64,000 nt of DNA from Plantago major (GCA_026545765.1 CM048842.1:925501-989500); one strand, 5' to 3'; counted from the stretch's first letter, positions 21,770 to 34,003 are shown. A program made the numbers and translations. The notes: a model not told the origin generated them from the sequence alone.

Positions 21770-23940
21770 CTTGAAGGTTCAAGTGATGGTTCAGGTGATT
21801 GTTAATCAACTTGTTGGTTGAAACAAAAGTATTGTTATAAAACAGTAATTCGCACGTTGTTAATTAATTTACTCTTGACATAATGTTTTTATTATACCTG
21901 GGAAATTAAGATTATTAAATGTTATGACATGGAATCGAATAATTCATCATGTCACCAATTTGTCGAGTTATTGGTTAAATAAATGAGGTTCCGAGTCGTT
22001 GCCCTTTAGTATTAATTTAGTTTTGGTTACTCCTCAAATAATACGAAGGCATTTCAGTATCTTTACACGTACCTACCAACTAGCTGATTAAGTATATGTT
22101 TTATTCAACTGAAATTTACTGAACTGAACTGAATGCAACTGAACTGAACTGAATAAGTTTTCAGTTGAAGAGAACAAAACCTAACTAACTAATAGTTGAC
22201 CAGGTAGCTGATAAGTTAGATAATTAGGTAGTTAATTAAGAGTTAATTGGTGTTAAAGACGCTTTAACATAAAAAATTACAAAAAAACACACAACATAAG
22301 TTAATATAGTGTTGTAACTCAAAAAATACTGAGTTAATATATTATTATAACTCAGCAAGTCATGAATTAATTAATATAGTGTTGCAACTCAGAGATTCTT
22401 TATTTGAATTAAAATTTGGCGAGGGGTACCAGCCTATGAGTAACCCTCTAATTAACTAGCTGATAAGTTAACTGATTTTAATGTAGGTGTTTAGCAAATT
22501 AGCTGATAGACTAGCTGATATTTGTAAAAGGACATTACTCTCTTATTTTTATTTAATTTTAAATTTTCTTATCGTATCATTAATCTATATTTTTTAAAAT
22601 AATAGTACATCACATTTTATTCAAATATATACTCAATGCACTTTCCACCGCCACTTTAATAACATCATTAAAAATTATCAGAAGTTGAAAGAAATATTCG
22701 TGAGCATTCTAACTTAATAAGAAAAAAAATCGGTAATGGATGTATGGTATGTACGTGTGCATTTCAAAGAAAAGCGGATGAATTAAAAAGAGATAATTAT
22801 AATAACGATTGATTTTTTTTCTATTTTATTTGATTTTAGGTCAGGTATATTTGTGGAATGAAATGATAAGAATGAGCTTTTCTTTTTTAAAAAGTTAACT
22901 TGGTTAGGTTCTCAAGCAGCTAGCTGATAACAGAGTTTTTTTTAATCATGGTCAAAGAAGTTCGTCGAACTGAAAAGCTAACTAAAAAGCTATTGGTAAA
23001 CAGTGTACTCGATATTAACTTTTGATCTTTTGTCATTAATATGGACCTTTGGATTCGGCCAGATTCAAGTAGATTAAAATTGACAGTAAAAAATTATAAT
23101 TGTTGCGGCTTTAATTTGTATTTGTAAAGGTTGTAAATTGAAGAATTATGTGCATGGATTATATATATGTACGTGTGTGAGTAAGCTGAGAGCTTGCCAA
23201 AGGAGCTCTTGCTGGTTCAGTCAGAGATACACACGAATAAAGCTTCTAACTTTCTCTCTACTTTGTATTTCGTACGTATTTTGGGTTGGACTTTGGAGTG
23301 TAAATTAGTGAGTGTTGCGCTATTGGAAAGATTTTGTCTGAGGTTCGTTTGGAATGAGAAGAAGAATGGTATAGTTGGAACAATTTTCTACTTAATGTAT
23401 TTCTTTTGTCTGGTACCCCTCATAGCATGATTTTGGAGTTTCCACCTTGAATTATTTTGCCATCATTATTTCTTGTACTTACTTTTTATTTTGGAGTGTA
23501 TTTGCAGTCCATATACCCAAAGGAATCACCAAGCAGCAACAATTAAACCATGGGCTGTATGCCTGGTCTAATACCACAATTGTTGACTAATCTATTAACT
23601 TGCCCAGCTAAACATGTACTATATAATATCGATTTATATCAACGCAGGAAGATGTAAATAAACAATCAACATAGGCATAGAATATATTCATTTATATTAA
23701 TACTGCAATACTCTCTGTATTTGTAGCCGATGTCATCCTCTTGAGGGAGGCCATTCGAATGGAAATATAAAATGAGGCAGAAATTGTCTCCCTCAAATCT
23801 ATTGTTCCATTCACGTCATTATTTATAATGTACATACAAGATATTAGATAAGCTATGGAGGATATAATCTTATCACTATAACTAAACAATCTGTGAGATG
23901 ATCATTTATCATGATCTGGAGTTATCTCCTCAATAGATAA
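21770..23940. other. Intergenic upstream of the first ERF gene
   Basis: It holds simple ACTGAACTGAACTGAA repeats (22105-22165), clustered AGCTGATAA motifs (22205-22530, 22918-22930) from decayed MITEs, and AT-rich sequence. No supported gene. Confidence 0.5.
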
Positions 23941-24145
23941 CATGTTAACTTGATTTTAATGGCTTGGATAATGTGGCAGAAAACAAATGCTTTTATAAGC
24001 AATATTGAGTTGAGAATTCAGTTGGGACAGTTAAAGAAAGATTTAAGGGTTGCTTTTCCTGTAGTTAAGGTAGATAAGGCTGTTATTTGGTGCAAATGGT
24101 CCACTAGCTAGTGAAAACTATAATTACACAATTAATGTTGATAGT

Positions 24146-24440
24146 TATTAAGTTAAACTATCATTTCCTTCAAAATTCTTATTAAAGTGAGAAGGTTATC
24201 TACTTTTATGTTGTTTGAATGATATACTCACAAGTGATGTGAAATATTCTAACACACCCCCTCACGGGTAGGGCACGGTTAGTCGGCTCTACACGTGGAA
24301 TCATAATAGCCTTTGGGCAAGCTGATACCATATTAAGTTTAGTCATCATTCCCTTAAAATGCCTTATTAAAGGGAGAAAGTTATCCACCTTATATGTTGT
24401 TTGGATGATCTACTCACAAGTGATGTGAGATATTTTAACA
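24146..24440 (-). mobile_element. Complete 295-bp TRIM retrotransposon (SMART-like)
   Basis: Two direct repeats, 24146-24254 (109 bp) and 24331-24440 (110 bp), enclose only 76 bp. On the minus strand the inner bases next to the 5' LTR are TGGTATCAGC, the initiator-Met primer site. Those next to the 3' LTR are GTGAGGGGGTG, a purine tract. A perfect 5-bp duplication, ATAGT, flanks the element (24141-24145 and 24441-24445). Size and layout match the smallest known LTR retrotransposons (SMART type). It has no coding capacity and depends on proteins from other elements. LTR ends are TG...TA, not TG...CA. Confidence 0.93.
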
Positions 24441-24527
24441 ATAGTTCAGCGAATGGAAATACAGGACATGCTGGTGTCGGTATAATCATAAGGAACGGGT
24501 GTGCTGATTTTGTTCGAGCCGCTATTA

Positions 24528-24531
<4 letters not shown>

Positions 24532-24602
<71 letters not shown>
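24532..24602. repeat. (TA)n microsatellite, about 35 units
   Basis: A nearly pure alternating TA run. The IYIYIY frames on both strands are artefacts of it. A second shorter (TA)n run lies at 24913-24937. Confidence 0.97.
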
Positions 24603-24604
<2 letters not shown>

Positions 24605-24857
24605 GGGAATTTCATATACACTCCCTACAAAAGTCCCTAATTACATTTTCATCCCTGGAATTTAAACAATAACACATTAGTCCCTGCAATATTCGATATA
24701 TTACCGAATGGTCCAAAAGTCAAAGGTATTATCCATGTTGGCATGCTTTTAATTTGCTTTCAAAGGTACAAAAAGGACTAATGTGTTATTGTTTTAATTG
24801 CGGGGACTAATTTGAAATAGGGGTGTTTTGTGGGGAGAGCAGGTGTAATTTTCCCTA
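24603..24857. mobile_element. Small MITE with about 80-bp inverted repeats
   Basis: The left half (TTCATATACACTCCCTAC, ACAATAACACATTAGTCCCT) is the inverse of the right half (inverse: AAAATTACACCTGCTC, ACAATAACACATTAGTCC). It sits in the TA-rich tract of the RNase H remnant, so TSD assignment is ambiguous. Confidence 0.7.
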
Positions 24858-24865
24858 TATATGAG

Positions 24866-24914
24866 CGACGGCCCTTCCACTCGGCACCGTCGGTGATTGG
24901 AAGGGCCGTCGCTA
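24866..24914. repeat. GC-rich perfect hairpin
   Basis: AGCGACGGCCCTTCC pairs perfectly with GGAAGGGCCGTCGCT around a 20-base loop that contains a second small palindrome (CACCGTCGGTG). The AGCGACGG motif equals the subterminal motif of the CACTA element at 52840. It may be a minimal derivative of that family. Confidence 0.8.
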
Positions 24915-25212
24915 TATATATATATATATATATATATCTCGTGGCAACATCGTCACTTGTGAAGAACCTTAGGAAGTGGTTCAGTCTCGTGAAGAATGTT
25001 AGAATTTCTTTTGTCTATCGTGAATGTAATTATATAGCGGACCTTTTGTCAAAACTAGGAAGTGGTAACAAAAACTGTATTTTGAATGTCAGATCTTCCT
25101 TTTAGGCTTAGTATGTTAATTTGAGACGTTTATCCGCCTTGGTTAAATATGTATCTAAACAATGATTGGAGAACTTTGACTCCTCATTTAGTTTGCTTTC
25201 AACAAAAAAAAT

Positions 25213-26123
25213 AATCAAGAGATCATGTTCATACTTGGTATTTAAAAAAGAAGTCTAGACCTATCAAGTAGATTATTGACTATTGCAGTGAGTCCAAATT
25301 TTTGGATTACTATATGTGTTAATATCAGCAATCAGCTTGACTAATCCAATATTGAACTCTCCCTCTTGCAACCTCCAATACTGGCTTTTGGCTCATACTC
25401 TCCATCATGGATTCAAAATTAGTGAGCACCAACTACAGAGGGTACAGGAATTTAAATCAGGTAGGGTACAAATAAAAATTTAAACTTTTAACTATACACA
25501 TGTAAATTTTATAAGGTTTAAAGTTAAAAAATCCCATATATATGTAATAAACGATGCATATTTTGTATTCAAAATACATATATATTCCGCCTATGTCCTT
25601 TCTGAAGCTGCACATATTTAATAGTATGTTAGAATGTTCTTTTTCAAAAAAAATGAAGAAAATACGTTCTTGAACTAACAACTCTAAATTATAACCGCTA
25701 TTCTCGTAAGCAACACTAACAATTTTTTTTTATTATTAGTATTATTTTGTTTAATCATTCTTTCAAAAAACATTGATTGTATTAAATAAAGGAAATTAAT
25801 TTTGAAGTAAAGACATAACATACGCCAATAATAGAAAATAAAAGAAAAATAATGTCTAATAAGTATATGAGTGAAAAAAGGAAGGTGGAAATTAGGAAAC
25901 ATATGAAAAAGAAAAAGAAAGATTGCAAAACTCAAAAAATATTAAAGAAGAAAAAGAAGGTAATAGGAAAAAGAAAAGAAAGTGCATAATGAGACTCAAC
26001 TTGTGTCTCTTCTAACCAATCTTGAGTCCTGACCACCAGGAGACGTCCCATTTCAAAATTAAACATCAAATATATCCTATATTGTTACGAATAATAGTCT
26101 ACGCATCTGTATTTTATTATGTA
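25213..26123. other. AT-rich intergenic stretch, no gene seen
   Basis: It includes an A/G-rich tract near 25905-25980 on the plus strand. No supported reading frame. Confidence 0.5.
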
Positions 26124-26960
26124 CTAGTACTAACTCGTGGCAACATCACGGGATGGTTTGCTTTAAATATAATTCAAGAAAAGGAAATATCAAAATACAA
26201 TTAATTCAAAATACAATAGCAAGTCTTAGGATTGGTACAGGTGATAGAAATAAAATTTAACACGCCATAGTATCTTCATATCCAATCCAAGTCTGCTGAC
26301 CTGTTTATAAGAATTACAAATGTAATTATGAGTAAGTATATTCATAATTAATTCTACACGAATTATTAAAATTTAAAGCAAATCATATACCTCAAAGATT
26401 TCTAAAGATCTCCTTGTAAACGACGTTTATCGTCTTATCAATAGGCTTTCACTCTTCATCCAAAACCAACACCTCGAGTCCTTTTTTGTTAGTGACTCTT
26501 GAGAATGCAACATATAACTGTCCGTGGCTGAAAACTGGTTTCGGTAAATATAGACCAACATGAGCTAAAGACTGTCCTTGACTCTTGTTGATTGTCATAG
26601 CATAACAAACAGAGATAGGGAATTGTCTGCGCTGGAATCTGATAGGAAACTTAGTAAGATCAGAAGTTGTGAGCACCATTCGAGGAATAAATACTTTGTG
26701 TCCAGCGTTCTTGCCATACATCATCTTAGCTTCTAGCACATGCTTTCCAATGGCAGTAACAATTAACCTCGTGTCATTACACAATTCGGCTGACTGGTCT
26801 ATATTCCTAAGTAGAATAATAGGACACCCAACTTTCAATCGAATGAGATGGTTCGGTATACCTGACGCCTTAATAGTGTTAAGGAACTCGACCGAATAGA
26901 CATCTTCTCTATTAACAATGTCATCTTTAATGAGAGTTTCCCCTCGCCAGACCAGTTATG
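26124..26960 (-). mobile_element. Helitron 3' end with helicase remnant
   Basis: On the minus strand a helicase C-terminus (26449-26940) is followed downstream by a 6-bp hairpin, CCCGTG...CACGAG with one mismatch (26134-26152). Eight bases further is CTAG (ending at 26124) followed by T. A hairpin shortly before a CTRR end, inserted before T, is the Helitron 3' signature. The 5' part with the Rep domain is missing, and the left boundary at high coordinates is undefined. Confidence 0.72.
26449..26940 (-). pseudogene. Helitron PIF1-like helicase, C-terminal part
   Basis: The open frame reads from about 26940, through NTIKASGIPNHLIRLKVGCP, LLRNIDQ, CNDTRLIV and AMTINKSQGQSL, to SHGQLYVAFSRVTNKKGLEVLV. 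These are the last helicase motifs of RepHel proteins, including the TINKSQG and YVAFSR motifs. The family enzyme unwinds DNA during rolling-circle transposition. Only about the last 160 residues of a protein normally well over 1000 residues long remain. Confidence 0.88.
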
Positions 26961-27190
26961 GATAAAAAAAAGTAGAGAGAAGACCGAAGAGTTTTCCCGC
27001 ATAGAGAGTATATGCCCCCCCCTCCCCCTCCTCCCCCCCCCCCCCCCCGACACGTCATGAAGATGAAGAAAGTAGAGAGAATATCAAAGATGCTTTTCCG
27101 CCCTAGAGTATCGCACTGTTATGGAGATCAAGAAAGTAGAGAGAAGAACGATGAGAGTTTCCAGTTCCACACTTAGAGAGTATCAGATCC
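26961..27190. repeat. Three degenerate direct repeats and a C-rich tract
   Basis: AAAGTAGAGAGAA...TTTTCC...TAGAGAGTAT recurs three times, starting near 26968, 27068 and 27134. Between the first two lies a C-rich tract (27015-27048, mainly C with a few T) able to form an i-motif, with a G-quadruplex on the other strand. Confidence 0.7.
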
Positions 27191-28544
27191 CATCCCCCTT
27201 CGGAAAAAATATAACGAAATACCTGTGTAGTAAGATATAGACGACCGAGATGACCTCAACATTGTCCTTAACTCTTATTAGTAAACATGCATAGAAAAAT
27301 GTATGATCTTGAATCTATAATAGTAAATTGTTTATCATTTATACACATATGATTGTGAAATTTAATATATTGTATATACTGTTTTCTAACTAAGTTTGAT
27401 GGTACACGAAGATGTATCAAAGTGCAAATCATCTGTATAAAGGAGATGTATAGAAACGATAAATGATTTGTACATATATAGGTAGGTTTAATATTGTAAA
27501 CGGATAATTGTTGTTATTTATTAGTATCGAAATTTTACTTTTCTAGGTCGTAAATTTTTTATTGTTTTTACAACACTTGTTGCAATCAAACTTTATAAAT
27601 TCTTTTGGCCAAATACGGGTCAGAGTTTCTAATTGTACAGTTGATAAATCAAATATAAATTGATCGGACAATACCAATCTTGCTCACTTAAACTGGAAGT
27701 GTCTCGACCTAAACTACTCTTTCTCTTTCTCTATGGGGCACCTTTTTTTTCTTTCTTTTTAATATTTACCCATTATTATTAAATAGTCCTCTTAAACTCA
27801 ATCATTATTAAAAAAATACACTAAATCATCCTGTTGAATTTTTTCAAATTTGTTTCTTGTTAATATATGCATTATGGAATGTTTTTTGTTTCCATCTTTT
27901 TAATATATAAATAAATTATTGCAGAATAATCTAAATAGTATATATTGCTCGCATATTTTCTTTTTATTAGTGAGAATTCTTTCTGAAAATTTAACTTATA
28001 ATGAAACTCATATACGTCATCAACTTAGAGACATGTATATTATTTACTAAGTCGCAAGCTACTTTAGGCACATTTCGCCAATGACAACAATAACCCATCT
28101 AATTTACATGCTGATAGAGAACGAATACGTGACTCATGGTTATTCTTCCTTATACCAACAATGTAATATAAACTTCAACTCTTCAATTTTTCGCATTAAC
28201 CTCCGTCATTTATGAATTATAAATAAAGAGTATTCCTCTCGTATCCCAGTCAAATATGTCCCAAGTAGTGATATTTAGCAACCACTACATACCAATACAT
28301 CTTGCTCTACGTGCCCACTACATTTTAAGTTTTTTTTTTCTATTTCAAATATTTTCTTTAATTTTGTTTAGCTCATCATTTAGCTCAATGGAGAAATTTC
28401 TAAAGGTTTTGAATCTAGCACGCCCATGCGGGATAATCCTCGCCCAACAAAAAACGTCATACGTTGGGGTTCACACGCAGTTTTAGTTGAAATATTAAGT
28501 ATAATTATGATGTTATAAACGATACTAACAATATTTTAATTGGA
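27191..28544. other. Intergenic, no gene seen
   Basis: AT-rich. No supported frame, RNA gene or clear repeat end. Confidence 0.5.
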
Positions 28545-29258
28545 AAATTTTCATGTATCACTCTTTTAAGATGGTCACTAAACGTTTAGCTAATGTTTAA
28601 AATATTACATTGAAGGACAATTATTTTGTTTTTGCTTGACTTTTGTTGTAAAGTTATATTTACACCAGTTTTTCTTAATTAAACCATTTACTTTGAAATG
28701 CAAGTTTCATTATATTTACTTACATTTGACTCAGAACTTTTAAAATCTATTAATTAGGCCATGAAACTTTATCCTATCTAACTCGTATTTTCCTTCATTC
28801 TTTATTAAACTATTTTTTTAATTAATAAGGAGCTTCCATAGATTTTCATTGGAGCTCAGGTAATCGAGCTCCAGGAAGCTCCGAAGCTCCAAAATTGGAG
28901 CTTCCATAGAATCTATAGTTTTCTATTTTAACGATAAATTTAAATATTTTATTTTAGGGTTTAGTTAAGGATGAAGAAAGTTAAAAATATGAAGAAAAAA
29001 AAAAGAAAATTTTGGTGATTTATATATCTAAATTAAAAAGTTGTGGGGTTGATTGTAATAAGATGAAATATTAAATAGAAAACAAAAGGAGAAATTAAAT
29101 GGTAAAATTGTAACATTAATGACGATGAGGGTTGACTGTTGTCCTTGATTGTAATTATTTTTATTTCGTAAGTACATTTTGTCCTTCGATGTAATATTTA
29201 AAACATTAGGGACCTAAACGTTGAGTGACCATCTTAAAAGGGTGTCAAATGAAAATCA
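28545..29258. mobile_element. TIR element carrying a GGAGCT palindrome module
   Basis: About 80-bp inverted ends (left ATTTTCATGTATCACTC; inverse of right ATTTTCATTTGACACCC; both continue TTTTAAGATGGTCACT). The core has GGAGCTC/GAGCTCC palindromes at 28829-28915, then a purine-rich run near 28970-29008. It is probably Mutator-like by structure; no TSD was confirmed. Confidence 0.72.
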
Positions 29259-29960
29259 CCCTTTTTTATAAATGAACATTTTATGTTGGATATCCGTCAT
29301 GAAGATTCGTACACCACATGTTCCTGATCAATTAAAGAGGTAAACAAAACTAATTTACAATTATACTAAAATTGAGTACCAAATGAAAATGCATAAGTCT
29401 ATTTTAAAAATAGATAACTCTTTTAAAGTAGACAACCAATCCCATAAACCCTAATCGAAATTTACAACTGCCTCCTTCTTGCTGCTCACAAGCCTCATAC
29501 TGGCACCGCCTCTATATCTAATCCGATCGCGCCTCCTCACATCCCCAGTTCTCTACTAACATTCGTCCCTCTGTTTTCTTCCGAGAGGGACCTTATTGAC
29601 TTAGTCCCTCTCGATTCTGCTGCTACGGAATTTAAATTAAACTCCACCAAATATTTTTTTTTTTTTTAGAAAATAGTTTGTATTAATGAGTAACTTTTGT
29701 GAGAGACCGTTTCTCGGAGAGACCAAATCAAACATCACATATTTTGTCACAAACATCGCATGCGTAGCTACAAACATCAGATGTTAAAAATGAATACAAT
29801 GTAAGTATAATGTAGTTCTATTATACACACGATGTTTAAAGTTAAATATATGATGTTTGAACGTAAATATGTGATGTTGAATTGGTCTCTCGGAGAGACG
29901 GTGTCTCGCAATTGTTTGTATTAATGTTTTACATGTGTACGTGTAGCACCAGTGTTATTA
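29259..29960. other. Intergenic, with a short inverted motif
   Basis: GAGACCGTTTCTCGGAGAGACC (29701-29722) is nearly inverted at GGTCTCTCGGAGAGACGGTCTC-like sequence (29885-29906). They may be the ends of a roughly 210-bp MITE. No gene. Confidence 0.4.
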
Positions 29961-29970
29961 GTAAAAATCT

Positions 29971-30464
29971 AGGTAAAATACATTTTTGGTACTACAGTGT
30001 GAGACATTTCCAATTTTAGTACTTTAGAGGGGCCGTGTCCAATTTAGGAACTAAATATCAATGACTATTTACAATTAAGGTACTAATTGCATTTAGAATG
30101 TGGGATGTGTCATTCACGCGCCAGCGAATTGCAAATGTCGGAAGATAGACATGAAAAATCGGTCGTTCACAAGACATCAAGGACTTCGTCCCACTCACAC
30201 TCGTCAAATTTTCCTTGTCATATTCTTTTTCGTTCGTTTTTTATCATTTTTGTCTCAATCAACCTTCAAATGATTAAATTCACGTGAAATTGGGGGATCA
30301 TGATAATTGTAATTTGGACCGATTGACACGCACGCCTACTTATTTACAATTATCCTTAATTGTAATTGGTCATTGATATTTATTATCTCAATTGGACATG
30401 ACCACTCTAGATTATCCAAATTGAAAAATGTCTCACACTGCAGTACCAAAAATGGATTTTACTC
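29971..30464. mobile_element. Mutator-like MITE, copy 2
   Basis: Same family as 14304-14805: GGTAAAATACATTTTTGGTA at left, inverse of TACCAAAAATGGATTTTAC at right. A perfect 10-bp duplication, GTAAAAATCT, flanks it at 29961-29970 and 30465-30474. Confidence 0.88.
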
Positions 30465-30793
30465 GTAAAAATCTCTAACATTTTTTACTATAAACATTTG
30501 TGTCGATCATTTTAGTTACGGTATAAAAACAACCATTTAGGAGACTTACGCAATGAATATATTGAATATAAGATTATATTAAATTATATGTCATGAGAAT
30601 AAACTATTTTAACCGTGTCGTTTTATACTTTATAAGCTTTATAAATTAATTATTTATTCATGAGGGTATACATGGTATTTTCCTACCTTATAAACCTAAA
30701 ACCAATTAAACATTCTACAATTTTGCAAAACAAATTGGACTTAATTAGTTTTGGCTTTCAAACTCACAACCCCACATACTCCAACATTCAAAT

Positions 30794-31370
30794 TCAAATC
30801 AAACGGGAAGCTAAAACCTGAAAACCAACTTTGAATCCTGGTTCAGGGACTGTGTGTTCTTTGCAATATCGATCAACACTGAACTTAGCATGAAGCATAT
30901 TGTTATTCAACATACCAATTCTGAAGCATAACTTGTAACGAAAATTTTCGAGGACTCCTTTGCCATCAACTCCTATCAAAATGGAAAAAAAAAAAAAAAA
31001 ATCTCTCTAACACCTTCTTCTCTCAGGTGATCATTCTTAGTTATTAACTTTAGGATGGTAGATGAATAATCAAAATATGCATGACCTTCATCAACAATTG
31101 ACATCAGCATGTGGTGTAAGGGTGTGAGTGTATCAATCTGAAAATTAGATGGAGTACAAATATCATATCATTAGGGGGAAAAAATATAAAGTATTGTATA
31201 ATGATATACGAAGATCATAATTAATTGTAATACCAGAAGGTAGCGTTTCAGAACAGCCATGCGCATCCAAACATAGTTTAAAATGTACTTTTGATACATC
31301 ATTTGGAAGCAATTCCTGTTTATATTTAAATAAAATTGAATTAATAAACAATTTAAAATGAATGTATCAC
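30794..31370 (-). pseudogene. Exon-like fragments of an unrecognised gene
   Basis: Three open stretches bounded by plausible splice sites lie on the minus strand. One (about 31234-31320) follows an acceptor TATAAACAG and reads ELLPNDVSKVHFKLCLDAHG, with a GTATTA donor. The next (about 31020-31140) follows TTTTCAG and reads IDTLTPLHHMLMSIVDEGHA. The last begins after a T-rich acceptor near 30970 and reads GVDGKGVLENFRYKLCF, then on to VPEPGFKVGFQVLA. I do not recognise a family. The first junction appears out of phase and the second intron would be only about 40 bases, so a decayed or captured gene fragment is likelier than a working gene. Confidence 0.35.
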
Positions 31371-31639
31371 ATTTGATAATTTTAAAACTCATACCAAAGG
31401 GTGACATCGGGCGTGGAACCGCTAATTAATGACCATCATAAACATGATGTGCAATTCAACATCGGGGCTAAATGAATGAATCGAGCAATGAAAGCTACAT
31501 TGTTAAACACGACTCTACGGGCTTTGAATTCGAATGGAGTTCTGAAACTTTCTTGTACTGTTGTCTGCATGGTTCTCTTTAATTTCAGAATAATTAAAAT
31601 TTGTGATGTGCAGAATTTTAGTGATGCCAAATCCATTTT

Positions 31640-33720
31640 TATAGGTGATTATAGGTCGGGTTAAACATAGTAACAACTAATGATAATTAGAATTTAATGA
31701 TTTGATTCTTTATTATGCAAGAAACATAAAGATATCAATGAATCCATTTCTTAGTCTGAGGAAATTTGAGCGTGATCGACTCCTAAAATAAAGAATCATT
31801 TGAATATATTTAACAATTATTGTTCCGAGATGCGTTTGTTCAAATGTTCAGTTTACTTTTTTCATTTTAATTGTATCGTCTCAATTGATAAAAATTAAAT
31901 AATAATAATAATAGTATTAATAATAAAAATAATAATTTAACGAACCATATATTAAAATGTTTGATTATTACAAACTATAAGACAAAAAATAGAGAAAAAA
32001 ATTAAGAAACAAAAAATATAAAATAACCATAATGAATGATCAGCAGAATAAATGGCAATGTGAAATGTTTGCTTACCAAAATATAAGACGGAAAATAGAG
32101 AACAATTTAAGAAACAAAAAATTATGAGAAATGTTACTATATATACTTGCCCGAAATGTAATCATCCTGCATTGTTTTTGAATAGAAAGTTAATAAAGGC
32201 ATAAAGCATTGAGATTTTCAACTGAACACCAAAATGGAAGGTTTTGAAAAAAAGAATTAAAGGGTGTTAATTCCACATAATTTCTTGGCCTTGAGAATGA
32301 ATGTGGTTGGAGATAGGGCACCGACTTTACATATTATATGGATTGGATTTAGTTAGTTAGTTGGCCCATGGATTCTAGCACGTGGGTGGGTATATTTAGT
32401 AGATAGATATGGTTAGATTATGTGCTTAGTGGTTAAGCTACTTAGTTAGGAAGTAGTCTATTGCTATAGTAACTCTTACTAAGTAAAGGATATTTTTAGG
32501 ATATTCTTAGTGGGCTAGAGCCTGTAGTCTTTTATTGATGTTATAAATATCTCAGAACCCTTCTTTATTATAAAAGGAATGAAATGAGTTTATAGTAGAT
32601 TAGAGTGTTCTTAGACAGGTGCATAGAGTAGTAATTTAAGTACTTAATTGTACCCTAGGTTAATCTTAGAGAGTAGGCATATTCTCTTTGGTTGCAGTAA
32701 GTCTCGTGGATAGGTAGCTATATATTTTTGTATGCTGACTGATCTACTCCGCTTTTGAACATTGTGATTGTATAGATCTAGAGTTTATCTAGTAGAATAC
32801 CTAGCCGGTGTTATAAGCCTTATACCGTACATATGAAATTTTGAGTTGATTGGTTAATTAATAACAAAATCTATCCAGGATTCTACCATATATGTAATAC
32901 TTTTGAGCCTTGAGACCATATATAATAGATGCTTTTTACCAAAAATTCAGGTAAGACATGTGACTCTATCCATGCACTGGCTCCGATAACTGAATAAGGA
33001 ATATATTTAAAATCGATTTACAAACAAAACTATGTTCGCCATAATTCTGACGTAATGCTCGATTGCACAAAAGGCACCTTTAATACTTGGATAAAGTAGT
33101 ACATATGTGATTAATTAATGAGTTTAGTTCTACACCAGTTATGACCGCCAACATGGCATGTCAAGACAACTAATTTGTCGGTTTAGTGTCTTTGGTTGTT
33201 ACAATTACTTGATTGCATTACATGAAATGGCATTCCACGATTGCATGACATTATTATTACATTGGTTTTCTTTATTAGAATTTGGCTTTTGAAACATATT
33301 AAAGTAAATACTTAAAAAATGATATATGCTGTAAATTTTAATTAGGTAAAGACAGTTGGAAGAGTGAGTGTTTTTAGTGTTAGATTTTGGTGTGATGTGA
33401 ACACCTAAATATATATTCTAATCAGTGTTTATATTAGTGTTCTGGAAGAATCTATTTTCTTATCCGAGAAAATTTTGTTGTACATTAAGGCTCTGATCTC
33501 TTCGTCTGAACTAAACAGAACAGAACAGAACTAAATGAGACTGAACTGAACTGAACTAAATGGATCTGAACTGAACTGAAATGAATGTGTCTGCATACAA
33601 AGAGAACATATCCTAAATCTTTTATTTTGTTTTTCAGTTCTTCATTGGTTCCACATTTTAACTAAAATTGTGCATGTATATACAAGTGAAATACAATTAG
33701 AGGAGATAAGTCTTTGAAGT
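31640..33720. other. Intergenic, possible LTR remnant near 32240-32830
   Basis: The segment 32240-32830 has a TATAAATATC (near 32541) and a non-coding leader-like composition, as in plant LTRs, but no ends were found. Simple repeats of GAACTGAACT lie at 33508-33570. No supported gene. Confidence 0.4.
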
Positions 33721-33727
33721 AGATTTA

Positions 33728-33986
33728 TACTCCCTCCTTCCCGGTTTCATTTTCCGCGTGCCCAGGCACAAGATTTAAGAAAAAAGTGAATAAAGTAGGA
33801 GAGATGGTAATAAAGTAGGAAATAGAGTGAATAAATTATGCTAAATAGTGAATAAAGTAGGAGATAAATTGTCTAAAGTAGAAGAGATAGTGTATAAAGT
33901 AGGAGAGAGATTTTCCATTTAAGGGATGAGAAGTTGGGACGGACCAAAACGGAATGCGGGGAGATGAAACTGGGACGGAGGGAGTA
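33728..33986. mobile_element. Stowaway-like MITE
   Basis: TACTCCCTCCTTCCCGGTTT is matched at the right by GGGACGGAGGGAGTA, with TA at both ends. Internal AATAAAGTAGGAGA motifs repeat several times. No coding capacity. Confidence 0.88.
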
Positions 33987-34003
33987 TAAGAGATTATTAC
34001 ATA

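Larger units (their letters stand above)
23941..25212 (+). pseudogene. LINE 3' end with RNase H (RVT_3-like) remnant, interrupted
   Basis: Fragments of one coding sequence are spread over 23941-25105. First comes a stretch reading LILMAWIMWQKTNAFISN on to KAVIWCKW, which resembles the linker before RNase H in plant LINEs. Then follows TINVDS, which continues across the TRIM insertion into SANGNTGHAGVGIIIRN, the first RNase H strand with its catalytic aspartate. Finally comes SLVKNLRKWFSLVKNVRISFVYRECNYIADLLSKLG. The middle of the domain is replaced by a (TA)n tract, a MITE and a GC-rich hairpin. An A-rich end near 25204-25212 may be the poly(A) tail. Confidence 0.75.

Noticed and set aside
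24367..24640. Open frames rich in IYIYIY on both strands
   Set aside because: Translation of a (TA)n microsatellite.
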